DNA from: Tumebacillus_A lipolyticus
GTDB taxonomy: Bacteria; Bacillota; Bacilli; Tumebacillales; Tumebacillaceae
DNA: 64,000 nucleotides
Reading direction: 5' to 3'
NCBI RefSeq assembly: GCF_042682745.1
Contig: NZ_JBHUIO010000009.1
Coordinates: 186,001-250,000, forward strand
A program made the position numbers and the translations under genes. The notes under the pieces were generated by a model. It searched no databases, had not been told where the DNA came from, and saw only the letters and a list, made by a program, of their open reading frames with translations. Numbering within the stretch: position 1 is the first letter of the stretch; each line of letters opens with the position of its first letter. Positions 7,901 through 15,181 of this stretch are shown piece after piece.

Positions 7901-9280
7901 TTATCTATTGAGGGCTGTTTCGCAAAGGTACTTCGCATATTGAACGGGGCGCTGAAAAGCGAGCTGGGCAAGGTCGCGCCACTCCCCATCTTCTGTGTTC
8001 GGCTTTTTCCACGGCTTCGCATTCACTTCGATCACCCAGATCCTTCCCTCCTCATCCAATCCGAGGTCGAGGCCTAACTCTCCGACCGTTCCGATGCCCC
8101 CCTGTTCGATCGCCAACGGAATCGCCTCTGCTACCTCGCGCAGTTGTCGGATGATCTTGCGCACAAGAATTCCATCATACATGTCTTGCAGCAGTTGCTT
8201 TACCGCGAGCGCATCTCCTCCCGACGAGAGATTAGAGGTGATTTGCCCATGTTGGGCAATCCGGCAGAACATCTTGGTCCGCTGCCAACTGCCCGTTCCA
8301 TCTTTTTGCAACAGGATGCGAATATCGAACGGACGCCCTTGCCAGTTTTTCAGCCGCAGCGTGCGTTGGATCATGTATGGGCCTTTCTTCAGGCGCACTT
8401 GAAACTTCTTCAGAAACACAGAAACAGAACCTGAATACTCTTGGCGCAGGCTGCCATCCTTTTTCTTGATCTGATAAAAAACTCTGCCATCCGGACGTCG
8501 TCGTGCCCGGATGATCCCGATTCCAAGCGAGCCATGCACCGGTTTCAGATAGACGTCCGAATACTGATAGAGAAACGGTGCAGACTGTTCGACCGACTCG
8601 AAGCGAATCGCATCTGGCATATATGCGGCGGTGCGCCGATCATTTTTCAACCACCGTTGAACTTGCCATTTGTCAAAATATCCAGGATTAAAATACCGGG
8701 AAGCGACCAGCCTCATCAACCGTTCGCGCGCCTGTGCTACCTCGCTTTTGTTGATGTAGGTGCGCGAGATGATCTGATCGTAGACCACGTCTGGTAACGG
8801 CAGGCGTTTGTTGGCCCATCTCGTCTCGTCCTCCAAGCGGTAGCCGAGCACCGTTTGACTCTCCCAGTCGATCCCCGCCACGGAGAACACATACCCGTAC
8901 ATCTGCAGAGAGTGAGCCGATTGGAGCAGATTGCGAAACACTTTTTGCTGTGATCCGCAGACCTGATCACCATCCGTCTTCAGATTCGCCAAGATGCCAA
9001 ACAGGTAGCCGAATCCTATCTGCTCGCCATTTCTGTACAAGGAGAGCTGCTCTCCAACTGGCAGATGCAAGGCGTGGATCAAATCGGAGCTGACTCTGAC
9101 GACGTCAGGCTCTGGTCGGTCAGAGCTGCGGAGCCTGACGGAAGCATTCTTTTGGCCGAAAGCGAGCGTATAGGAGCCTGGTGTGAGATTGAACTCTTTC
9201 ATCTGGGCGCGCGGCAAGACGATCGTCCCGCCGTGCTTGAGAGAAGAGGGTTCGATTCGAATCGGTTTCGAACTCGCCAT
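7901..9280 (-). CDS. YheC/YheD-type ATP-grasp coat-associated protein, copy 2
   Basis: This 459-residue paralogue has an N-terminal small-barrel-like domain (1-90) with LPRAQMKEFNLTPG and VSSDLIHALHLPVG, the layout seen in B. subtilis YheC/YheD. The core holds LPDVVYDQIISR at 162-173, Lys246 in VYLKPVHGSLGIG, PYMIQRTLRL at 301-310, PFDIRILLQKDG near 317-328, and metal ligands Glu418 and Asn420 in VIEVNAKPW. It should be catalytically competent. GGAGG lies eight bases before the ATG. It is the middle gene of a three-gene unit (copy 1, copy 2, amidoligase), which suggests it supplies or consumes an intermediate of the amidoligase. No transport or regulatory gene is embedded. Confidence 0.88.
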   Translation of the reverse strand: MASSKPIRIEPSSLKHGGTIVLPRAQMKEFNLTPGSYTLAFGQKNASVRLRSSDRPEPDVVRVSSDLIHALHLPVGEQLSLYRNGEQIGFGYLFGILANLKTDGDQVCGSQQKVFRNLLQSAHSLQMYGYVFSVAGIDWESQTVLGYRLEDETRWANKRLPLPDVVYDQIISRTYINKSEVAQARERLMRLVASRYFNPGYFDKWQVQRWLKNDRRTAAYMPDAIRFESVEQSAPFLYQYSDVYLKPVHGSLGIGIIRARRRPDGRVFYQIKKKDGSLRQEYSGSVSVFLKKFQVRLKKGPYMIQRTLRLKNWQGRPFDIRILLQKDGTGSWQRTKMFCRIAQHGQITSNLSSGGDALAVKQLLQDMYDGILVRKIIRQLREVAEAIPLAIEQGGIGTVGELGLDLGLDEEGRIWVIEVNAKPWKKPNTEDGEWRDLAQLAFQRPVQYAKYLCETALNR

Positions 9281-9335
9281 CCCCCGTCCCTCCTCTCATC
9301 AGAAATGCTGCACTTCCGCTGAACCGGCGGCCAAC

Positions 9336-10724
9336 CTAGGTCGGTGGTGCGAACCCTGTCGTGTACTTAGCATATTCAAGGTTCCGCTGAAGTGACAATG
9401 CACGTACTTCCGAAGATGTTTGCTTGAGCATCTGCCGACCTGGGCGAGGATTGATTTCGATCATGTACACATCCCCTCGCTTCGTCACGCCAAAATCGAT
9501 GCCGAGCTCTCCGATGCGACCCGCTTTCTCCTCGATCTGCCGAGCGATCAAAAGGCTCGCTTCATCGAGCTTGTCGAGCACCTGTCGCAGCGATTTCTCC
9601 TCGTCAAAACCGTTCTGTCGGAGCAAGTCGGGAGCGTGCACCGCTCTGCCCCCCGTGTGCAGGTTGGTCGTGATCGCATCGAAGTTGCCCACTCGCGCGA
9701 CACGAGCGGTGATCTCCCAGCGATTCTGCCCATCCTTTTGAATCAGCCAGCGAAAATCGACCGGACCACCCCCGCGATCGGTGAGCAGCTCGATTCCCTG
9801 CTGGACGAGAAATGATCGCCTGCCGCAAAACCGCTTGCGCAAAAACGATCTCCATTTCTCACCAGACCGCTTCAGCTGATGCGTGAGTGTACGTTTGTGC
9901 TTGGTGTACTGAATGCGGACATGCTGAGCCTTTAGGCTGAGCCGGTAGATGCTGTAGCCTTGCGTGCCATAGCACGGCTTGACATAGACGATGCGATGGC
10001 GCGCGAGCAGTTCCTCGACATCTTCCGGACTTCTGACCAATCTCGTCTCCGGCAAAAAGCGTCTGGTCGCATCCTGTTGCATCAGCGTGCGATGCACCTC
10101 CCACTTGTGCCCAGTCGCCATGCTGAACGTGCCGCAGGGAACCCGCTGCCCGATCTGCCCTAGATCAAAGCGAATGCGCTCTCGCCAGCGCAGCGGCTTG
10201 CCCATGATCTTCGGCAGGATCAGATCGGGCAGCGGGCGTTTCGTCCGCACCCAGCTCTGCTTGCCCTCCTTGTCCTTGTATGCATAGCAGCGAGCGACGC
10301 CCGCCTTCCAATCGATTTCGCCGGGCAGAAAGACGTAGAGCGCGACGCCTTCAAGAGCTGCGATCTTCGTCATATCCTGCAGCAGCGACGTCATCTCGCC
10401 AAACAGATTGCCCGGCTCATCGGACGGCAGCGCATAGACGCCAACAAACGGACCGAAATGCAACTCTCCTTCCACCGCTCGAACCGATACGGCGCCGAGC
10501 GGCAACAGCAACGCTCTGCGCACCGCCACCGTCATCTGCACATCCTGTCTGCTCTGATAAGATACGCGGACGGTCACTCTGCGATTTCCCGCTCGCAGGA
10601 CCATCTCTTCTCGCCCTTGCTCTTTGCGCAGATAGGCTTGCCACTTTTTCGGCAGGGTGACAATCAATTCGTCGCGCCCACGCCAGGCGGTGATCTCACA
10701 GGTTCCCAGTACGATGTCGCTCAT
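9336..10724 (-). CDS. YheC/YheD-type ATP-grasp coat-associated protein, copy 1
   Basis: This 462-residue paralogue is the first gene of the three-gene unit. Key elements are a beta-rich N-terminal domain (about 1-95), RPLPDLILPKIMG near 163-175, a nucleotide Lys at about 249 in VYVKPCYGTQGYS, FLVQQGIELL near 305, VDFRWLIQKDGQ near 322, and metal ligands in MIEINPRPG (about 423 and 425). The usual YNR after LPDVV is missing, so its partner or substrate site has diverged from copies 2-4. Two adjacent ATG codons (10727, 10724) are possible, and the second has better spacing to the GGGGAAAGGA site. A sigma-K-like promoter lies 40-70 bp upstream. Confidence 0.87.
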   Translation of the reverse strand: MSDIVLGTCEITAWRGRDELIVTLPKKWQAYLRKEQGREEMVLRAGNRRVTVRVSYQSRQDVQMTVAVRRALLLPLGAVSVRAVEGELHFGPFVGVYALPSDEPGNLFGEMTSLLQDMTKIAALEGVALYVFLPGEIDWKAGVARCYAYKDKEGKQSWVRTKRPLPDLILPKIMGKPLRWRERIRFDLGQIGQRVPCGTFSMATGHKWEVHRTLMQQDATRRFLPETRLVRSPEDVEELLARHRIVYVKPCYGTQGYSIYRLSLKAQHVRIQYTKHKRTLTHQLKRSGEKWRSFLRKRFCGRRSFLVQQGIELLTDRGGGPVDFRWLIQKDGQNRWEITARVARVGNFDAITTNLHTGGRAVHAPDLLRQNGFDEEKSLRQVLDKLDEASLLIARQIEEKAGRIGELGIDFGVTKRGDVYMIEINPRPGRQMLKQTSSEVRALSLQRNLEYAKYTTGFAPPT

Positions 10725-10764
10725 CATGTCCTTTCCCCTTCCACGTGCCCTGCTCTCGGTGATA

Positions 10765-10793
10765 TACAGTATGCGCCAGGCGGGAAGGGCGTT
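10765..10793 (-). promoter_or_regulatory. sigma-K-like promoter of the YheCD-amidoligase unit
   Basis: On the minus strand AACG is followed after 16 bp by CATACTGTA, fitting CATAnnnTA exactly and the -35 core AAC. It lies between the cotE terminator and the first YheCD gene, where a promoter is needed. Confidence 0.6.
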
Positions 10794-10806
10794 TCTGCAA
10801 AAAGAA

Positions 10807-10831
10807 AAGGCTGAGGGCAGCCCTCAGCCTT
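10807..10831 (-). terminator. cotE terminator
   Basis: AAGGCTGAGGGC pairs perfectly with its complement around a single base, followed on the minus strand by TTTTCTTTTT. It begins within the cotE stop codon, so cotE is transcriptionally separated from the YheCD genes. Confidence 0.88.
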
Positions 10832-11366
10832 AATCTTCAAAATCATCATCATCTTCGAAGACCTCATCCTCGATGTCCTCGTCGTCCTTATCGTGCGGCT
10901 GATCGACGGTGAGCACCCACACTTTCGTCTCGCCGACAATCTCGGTCGCCAGCTCTTTTTCGACGCGCACCAAAATTTCATTTCCGCTGTCGACAACGGT
11001 CGCGTCAAGGCAGTTCGGCTGTTGCAGCACTTGTACGCTGACCTTGACATGGTCGCGGGAGCAGTATGGATCAAGCTCGCGAAGCGGAATCATCTCCGTA
11101 TAGGTAACGGTGTCTTTCGCAACCGCCGTCTCACTGTTGCCGTGGTACGAATACCAGACGTTCACATCAAAACGACCGTGTACTTCCACAGCATCGCCGA
11201 CCAATTCCGCTTCATAGGAGTGATTCATCACCCAGCAACCCCCGATGGTCGTCGGACGGTTCGCGGGATGAATCGTATAGGTGGTCTGCGAATACTTGCT
11301 TCCGGAGCCACAGACCGCATTGGTGATGATCTCCCGCGCTCGATAGTCTTTTTCTGTTCGTACCAT
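10830..11366 (-). CDS. cotE: outer spore coat morphogenetic protein CotE
   Basis: CotE directs assembly of the outer coat around the forespore by recruiting many coat proteins. The 178-residue length matches the family. Recognisable family segments are YRAREIITNAVCGSG near the N-terminus, NVWYSYHGNSET at about 69-80, VLQQPNCLDA near 112, and the acidic tail DDEDIEDEVFEDDDDFED, typical of CotE. The ATG has GAGGAGGT upstream. A sigma-K-like promoter lies about 145 bp upstream, leaving an unusually long leader that contains another possible reading frame. The next genes downstream are YheCD coat-associated proteins, and the proximity suggests that this is a coat locus. In B. subtilis cotE follows mutS/L-region genes, so this setting differs. 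Confidence 0.95.
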   Translation of the reverse strand: MVRTEKDYRAREIITNAVCGSGSKYSQTTYTIHPANRPTTIGGCWVMNHSYEAELVGDAVEVHGRFDVNVWYSYHGNSETAVAKDTVTYTEMIPLRELDPYCSRDHVKVSVQVLQQPNCLDATVVDSGNEILVRVEKELATEIVGETKVWVLTVDQPHDKDDEDIEDEVFEDDDDFED

Positions 11367-11509
11367 CTAGTTACCTCCTCTTTCAGTTCAGGTGCTTGCA
11401 GGCCAACGGATGGCAAGACGTAGTGCTCATTCGATGCGGGAAAATTGCCATCAATTCTCATCGATCGCTCCTGCATACCTGCTGTTTGACATGGGGTCAT
11501 CTGTCCCTA

Positions 11510-11538
11510 TATCCTATGGAGCGGATAGGCGATGTGTG
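11510..11538 (-). promoter_or_regulatory. sigma-K-like promoter of cotE
   Basis: CACA, 16 bp, then CATAGGATA on the minus strand, a full match to the sigma-K pattern. It would give a leader of about 135 nt. A separate sigma-E promoter, known for B. subtilis cotE, was not identified with confidence. The rest of 11367-11696 is the divergent intergenic region between cotE and the CobW gene. Confidence 0.6.
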
Positions 11539-11608
11539 CAGGTAGAATCGCCCATCCTGACCAGACGTTTACCCTTCTACTTTAGTTGTATTCGCCCGCC
11601 TGAAAATC

Positions 11609-11645
11609 TTGACACTTGACAAAACTTGAGCCTGTTCGCTAGGGT
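11609..11645 (+). promoter_or_regulatory. tentative promoter of the CobW-family gene
   Basis: Two overlapping TTGACA hexamers (11609-11614 and 11616-11621) lie in front of the gene. The best -10 for the second is TAGGGT at 11640 with 18 bp spacing, which is weak. No clear Zur-type palindrome was seen. Confidence 0.3.
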
Positions 11646-11696
11646 TAGTGCAGAACTTTTGGCTCGAATTTTCGAGGCTTGTAGAGGAGGGTCATG

Positions 11697-12692
11697 ATGA
11701 CGATTCCTGTATATCTATTGACAGGCTTTCTCGGCAGTGGCAAGACCACCCTGCTGAAGACGCTCTTGCTCGCGGTGAAGGAAAAAGGAAACCGACCCGC
11801 GGTGCTGATGAACGAGTTTGGCAAGGCGAGCGTCGACACGCTGCTGATCCAAGGTGCAGCCGTGCCGACTGTCGATCTGATCGAAGGCTGTGTGTGCTGT
11901 ACGGTGCGCGGGAGCTTGACAGCTGCGATGATGCAGCTGGTGCAGGAACACCGCCCCGATGTGATCTTTTTGGAAGCGACGGGCGTCGCCTTGCCGCTTG
12001 AGATCGTCGACAGCTTGCTCGACCCGCCGGTAAAGGATCATGTGCAGTTAAAAGGCATCTTTGCCTGCGTGGACGCGACGCGCTTCCCGCTGCAGCTCCC
12101 CCCTCCGTTTGAGCAGACCCCGCTGCAGCTCACGATGGTGCAACAGGTGCGGCATGCGGATGTCCTGCTGGTCACCAAAGCGGACCTGACGGCGCCAGAC
12201 CGCCGCTTTGCGCTCGAAAGCGCTTTGCGTCAACACAATCAAAACGCACCGCTCGTTCGCGTGCTGCACGGAGAAGCGGATGCGGAGATGTTGCTCAGCG
12301 TTCGCGCGCATCATTTGAAGCGCGCCTTGCCAACTCGCTTGGTGCGAAAAAGCGCATCGCAAAAAGGGAAGCATGCGCTTCAAGCGCGTGAAAAGACCAG
12401 CTTTGGCGGGCTGCAGACGCTCCATTATGAGTTTAGGTCCAGCGTCGATGTGGAGCGTTTTTATCAGTTTTTATATCGGCTTCCCGAGAGCGTAGCGCGC
12501 GCAAAAGGCTTTTTCCGCGATGCGGAAAGCGGCCAGATGCAGCTGTTCCATTTCACCCCGCACGCGCCGATGATCGCCGCTGCGGATGGCGAGATGCCCG
12601 CGTTCGCCGTGCTGATCGGTGAGGAGTTGGCCGAGCAAGAACTGGTGAAGCAGCTTCAGGCGTGCGAAGTCAAAAAACCCCCGCAATCATGA
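11697..12692 (+). CDS. CobW/COG0523-family G3E GTPase, putative metallochaperone
   Basis: This 331-residue member of the CobW/ZNG1/ZigA GTPases moves metal, often zinc, into client proteins. It has Walker A GFLGSGKT near 10-17, the metal-binding CVCC at 65-68 within EGCVCC, LVTKADL as the guanine-specificity segment near 153, and a CobW C-terminal domain after about 235 (HYEFRSSVDVERFYQFLYRLP). The linker lacks a long His-rich stretch. The second of two ATG codons is chosen because AGGAGG is too close to the first. No client gene is adjacent. The stop codon is in the loop of the downstream hairpin. Confidence 0.9.
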   Translation: MTIPVYLLTGFLGSGKTTLLKTLLLAVKEKGNRPAVLMNEFGKASVDTLLIQGAAVPTVDLIEGCVCCTVRGSLTAAMMQLVQEHRPDVIFLEATGVALPLEIVDSLLDPPVKDHVQLKGIFACVDATRFPLQLPPPFEQTPLQLTMVQQVRHADVLLVTKADLTAPDRRFALESALRQHNQNAPLVRVLHGEADAEMLLSVRAHHLKRALPTRLVRKSASQKGKHALQAREKTSFGGLQTLHYEFRSSVDVERFYQFLYRLPESVARAKGFFRDAESGQMQLFHFTPHAPMIAAADGEMPAFAVLIGEELAEQELVKQLQACEVKKPPQS

Positions 12693-12707
12693 TCGATTGC
12701 GGGGGTT
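12676..12707. terminator. bidirectional terminator (CobW gene / NUDIX gene)
   Basis: A perfect 13-bp stem (AACCCCCGCAATC) has a 6-base loop that contains the CobW-family TGA stop. On the minus strand six T follow, serving the convergent NUDIX gene. Confidence 0.9.
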
Positions 12708-12711
12708 CTCT

Positions 12712-13188
12712 TTAGGAAAGGATCGACCAGACGAGGCGGTCATCAGGAGCAAGCCACTCGACGCGAGCGTTCAGGATGCTGTCCGTCTCAAGAAAATGTT
12801 GAAGGAAATCCTTGTGATAGTCGGGGATGTCAGCATTTGATCGATAGCTGGCAAGATCGACCCATGACGGGATAAGAATGTCCGGTTCATTCTGCTTTAG
12901 ATCACCGCAGACATCGCGGGTGACAAAATAGAAGCAAACGGAGTGGTAACCCGGGCGATGACCGATAAAAGTGACCACCCCGCGCAGTTTGAGATCGCGA
13001 ACTTCCAGACCGGTCTCTTCCCACATTTCGCGCGCGCAAGCATCTTCTAACGTCTCGCAGAGTTCGACATGACCGCCTGGCGGAATCAGCTTCTGGAACG
13101 TTGCTTGGTGCGGGTTGTTGATCTTTTTGATCAGCGCGACCCGATCGTCACGTATCGCGATGCAGGAGACTTGTACTTTTACGCTCAA
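12712..13188 (-). CDS. NUDIX hydrolase
   Basis: This 158-residue enzyme cleaves a nucleoside diphosphate linked to another moiety. The NUDIX box is complete: GG at 38-39, then E44 and REMWEETGL at 52-60. The start is TTG, and its first bases overlap the TGA stop of the upstream nucleotidyltransferase gene (TTGA). GAGGAGGG lies six bases before it, so translation is probably coupled. The pairing with a nucleotidyltransferase suggests a shared nucleotide substrate or a clean-up role, but the sequence does not define the substrate. Confidence 0.9.
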   Translation of the reverse strand: MSVKVQVSCIAIRDDRVALIKKINNPHQATFQKLIPPGGHVELCETLEDACAREMWEETGLEVRDLKLRGVVTFIGHRPGYHSVCFYFVTRDVCGDLKQNEPDILIPSWVDLASYRSNADIPDYHKDFLQHFLETDSILNARVEWLAPDDRLVWSILS

Positions 13189-14024
13189 CGTCCGCCCTCC
13201 TCCGCTCTCTGATCGGCATCGATGATCGAACGGATAAAATCACAGGCGACAGTCGCGTATTCTTTCGTCGATGCAAATTCGGAGCGTTCAGGCACTCGTT
13301 CTGCCGACCGCTCGCGGATGAACTGCGTTTCGCGCAACAGCGGATGCCATCTAGGCTCTGCCGAACGGAGCGCATCGTGCAAGGCGGCCAGTTTGGAGAT
13401 GACCTCCCGCTCTCTGAGCGTATAGGTGATCCGGCATAGCGTGAGCACAGCATCGGCCGTCTCCATCCGCATCAACCGTTCAGGCACCGCGTCCAGATCG
13501 AGCTGTTCCATCTCCCGTATCCGACGTGACCAGTAACCGTTCAGGTTGTACGACATCGTGGCAAGCAGATCTTCCTCTGTCACCTGAAAGGGAAGCGTAG
13601 CCGATTCTGGACCGGTTATGTTGATCGCGCGATGTTTCAACAGCCACCAGGTGACATTGTTGATGTCCCAATATCCAGCGCTGTGAAATACTCCCTCGTG
13701 CGCATAACAATAGGGGCGCATCTCCTCATTTTGACGACCTAGATCTGACAGACAGACGTACATGCCATCCATCTTCGCAGCGAGGTGATGCTGCGCATGT
13801 AAGCTGGTATGGAGCTCGGCAAGCTCCCCCCGTTCCTCCTCATTCAGCTCGCGGGTGAGAACGGTGAGAAAGTCGATGTCGCTGGTCTGCTCCTCATACG
13901 CACCGAGCGAGAGCGAGCCGATCAGGTAGATGCCGTGCACATCGTCTGCGAACGAAGTGCGAGCGAGCAGTTGCCCGTATGTGTCCAAAAGCGGTTGCAG
14001 GTTACTTGGGATTCGTTGCGTCAT
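13185..14024 (-). CDS. aminoglycoside-adenylyltransferase-like nucleotidyltransferase (DUF4111 type)
   Basis: This 279-residue protein has the pol-beta nucleotidyltransferase signature GSLSLGAY followed by SDIDFL near 38-53, where the Asp pair binds metal. It also has an AadA-like C-terminal helical domain with TLCRITYTLRERE near 205, the usual place of the catalytic base in ANT(3'')-type enzymes. It could modify aminoglycosides or another small molecule, so resistance is inference. The ATG at 14024 is chosen because GGAGGGG lies eight bases upstream; an in-frame ATG at 14066 has no such site. It is the first gene of a two-gene unit with the NUDIX hydrolase. Confidence 0.82.
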   Translation of the reverse strand: MTQRIPSNLQPLLDTYGQLLARTSFADDVHGIYLIGSLSLGAYEEQTSDIDFLTVLTRELNEEERGELAELHTSLHAQHHLAAKMDGMYVCLSDLGRQNEEMRPYCYAHEGVFHSAGYWDINNVTWWLLKHRAINITGPESATLPFQVTEEDLLATMSYNLNGYWSRRIREMEQLDLDAVPERLMRMETADAVLTLCRITYTLREREVISKLAALHDALRSAEPRWHPLLRETQFIRERSAERVPERSEFASTKEYATVACDFIRSIIDADQRAEEGGR

Positions 14025-14089
14025 TTCAGGCTCCCCTCCAGTTTCAGCGTGCTTCAATTCTACCAAATGAAACGCAATTCAAGGCGCTT

Positions 14090-15007
14090 TCAAACTCCGC
14101 CGATTCGCTCCCCCTCTCGCCAACGAGTTGCATGAGCGCGCACGATGCGCAAAAACTCCCGGCGAGCAGGGGAAAGCCATCTGTTTTTATGGTAGATGAT
14201 CTGAGTCGTCACGCGATCTTCCATCCCATTCCAAGCAAGGGCGGCGAGCTTTCCTTCGCCCAGCTCAGACTCCACGCTGATCAACGGTAAAAATGATATG
14301 CCCAAGCCGGCCATCACACAGTTTTTGATCGCTTCGATGTTCCAAAATTCGAGCGACGAAGCGGGGATCACCCCATGACGATGCAGGTGATGCTCAAACT
14401 GGGCTCGATAGCTGCAACCTGGTTCGGTGTGCAAGATCGATTCTGCTGCCAGATCTTCCGGCTCGACCCGCTTTTTTCTTGTCAGCAGATGATCTGACGG
14501 CGCGATCAATCGCATCGGCTCCTCGATCAGCTCCTCGCGGTGCAAATCGCTCACATCTTCTGCACGCTCCAACAGGAAGGCAAAATCGAGCTGGCCGTGT
14601 CTCACCTGTTGCCGCAGCTCGAAACAGAGACCGGGCCGCAAGGTGATCTTGACCTGCGGATAGAGCTTGCGGTACTCCCGCATGATCTGCGGCAGACGAT
14701 AGGCGGCAAGCGACTCTGGCGCGCCCACGATCAGCGTCCCCTGCGGTTGCGCCTCCATCTGCACCGCCTCTTTCGCAGCATCATGCATGCGCACCATCTC
14801 CGCTGCAAAAGGCAACAGCCGCTCTCCCCCATCGGTCAACACGATCTTCTTCCCCAACCGATCGAACAATGGCGTCCCCAGCTCCTCCTCCAGCGTCTGA
14901 ATCTGAACCGTCACGCTCGACTGTGCATACCCGAGCAATTCTGCCGCTTTGGTGAAGCCCCGAACTTCAGCCACCACCAAAAACGTCTTCAGCTGCCGCA
15001 GTTCCAA
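14090..15007 (-). CDS. LysR-family transcriptional regulator
   Basis: This 305-residue regulator has an N-terminal winged HTH (ELRQLKTFLVVAEVRGFT, AAELLGYAQSSVTVQI) and a periplasmic-binding-like effector domain after about 90 (GTLIVGAPESLAAYRLP). The start is TTG at 15007: AGGAGG is seven bases upstream and the protein then begins exactly where LysR proteins usually do. The longer frame to 15115 has no site. It is transcribed away from an amino-acid permease, with a T-N11-A dyad between them, so it most likely controls the permease in response to an amino acid. Confidence 0.92.
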   Translation of the reverse strand: MELRQLKTFLVVAEVRGFTKAAELLGYAQSSVTVQIQTLEEELGTPLFDRLGKKIVLTDGGERLLPFAAEMVRMHDAAKEAVQMEAQPQGTLIVGAPESLAAYRLPQIMREYRKLYPQVKITLRPGLCFELRQQVRHGQLDFAFLLERAEDVSDLHREELIEEPMRLIAPSDHLLTRKKRVEPEDLAAESILHTEPGCSYRAQFEHHLHRHGVIPASSLEFWNIEAIKNCVMAGLGISFLPLISVESELGEGKLAALAWNGMEDRVTTQIIYHKNRWLSPARREFLRIVRAHATRWREGERIGGV

Positions 15008-15078
15008 GAGGTTCCCTCCTTTCGAGGTGAATTGCCCTTTCATGTCCACGATTGTACACGATCTTCCCTCAACCATCC

Positions 15079-15093
15079 ATCGCAAAATACGAT
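15079..15093. promoter_or_regulatory. candidate LysR box
   Basis: ATCG-N7-CGAT is an inverted repeat fitting the T-N11-A rule of LysR binding sites. It is centred in the 174-bp divergent region between the regulator and the permease. Confidence 0.5.
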
Positions 15094-15181
15094 CCACTCC
15101 ATCAATTCCATTCATTTTACTGATTCCAGACCGATCTGTTACGCTCGATGCAAACAGCTGATAGGAAATGGAGTTTTGAAG

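Noticed and set aside
14540..15181. N-terminal extension of the permease frame
   Set aside because: It lies over the LysR gene on the other strand and is not hydrophobic; the ATG at 15182 with a ribosome site gives a normal permease.
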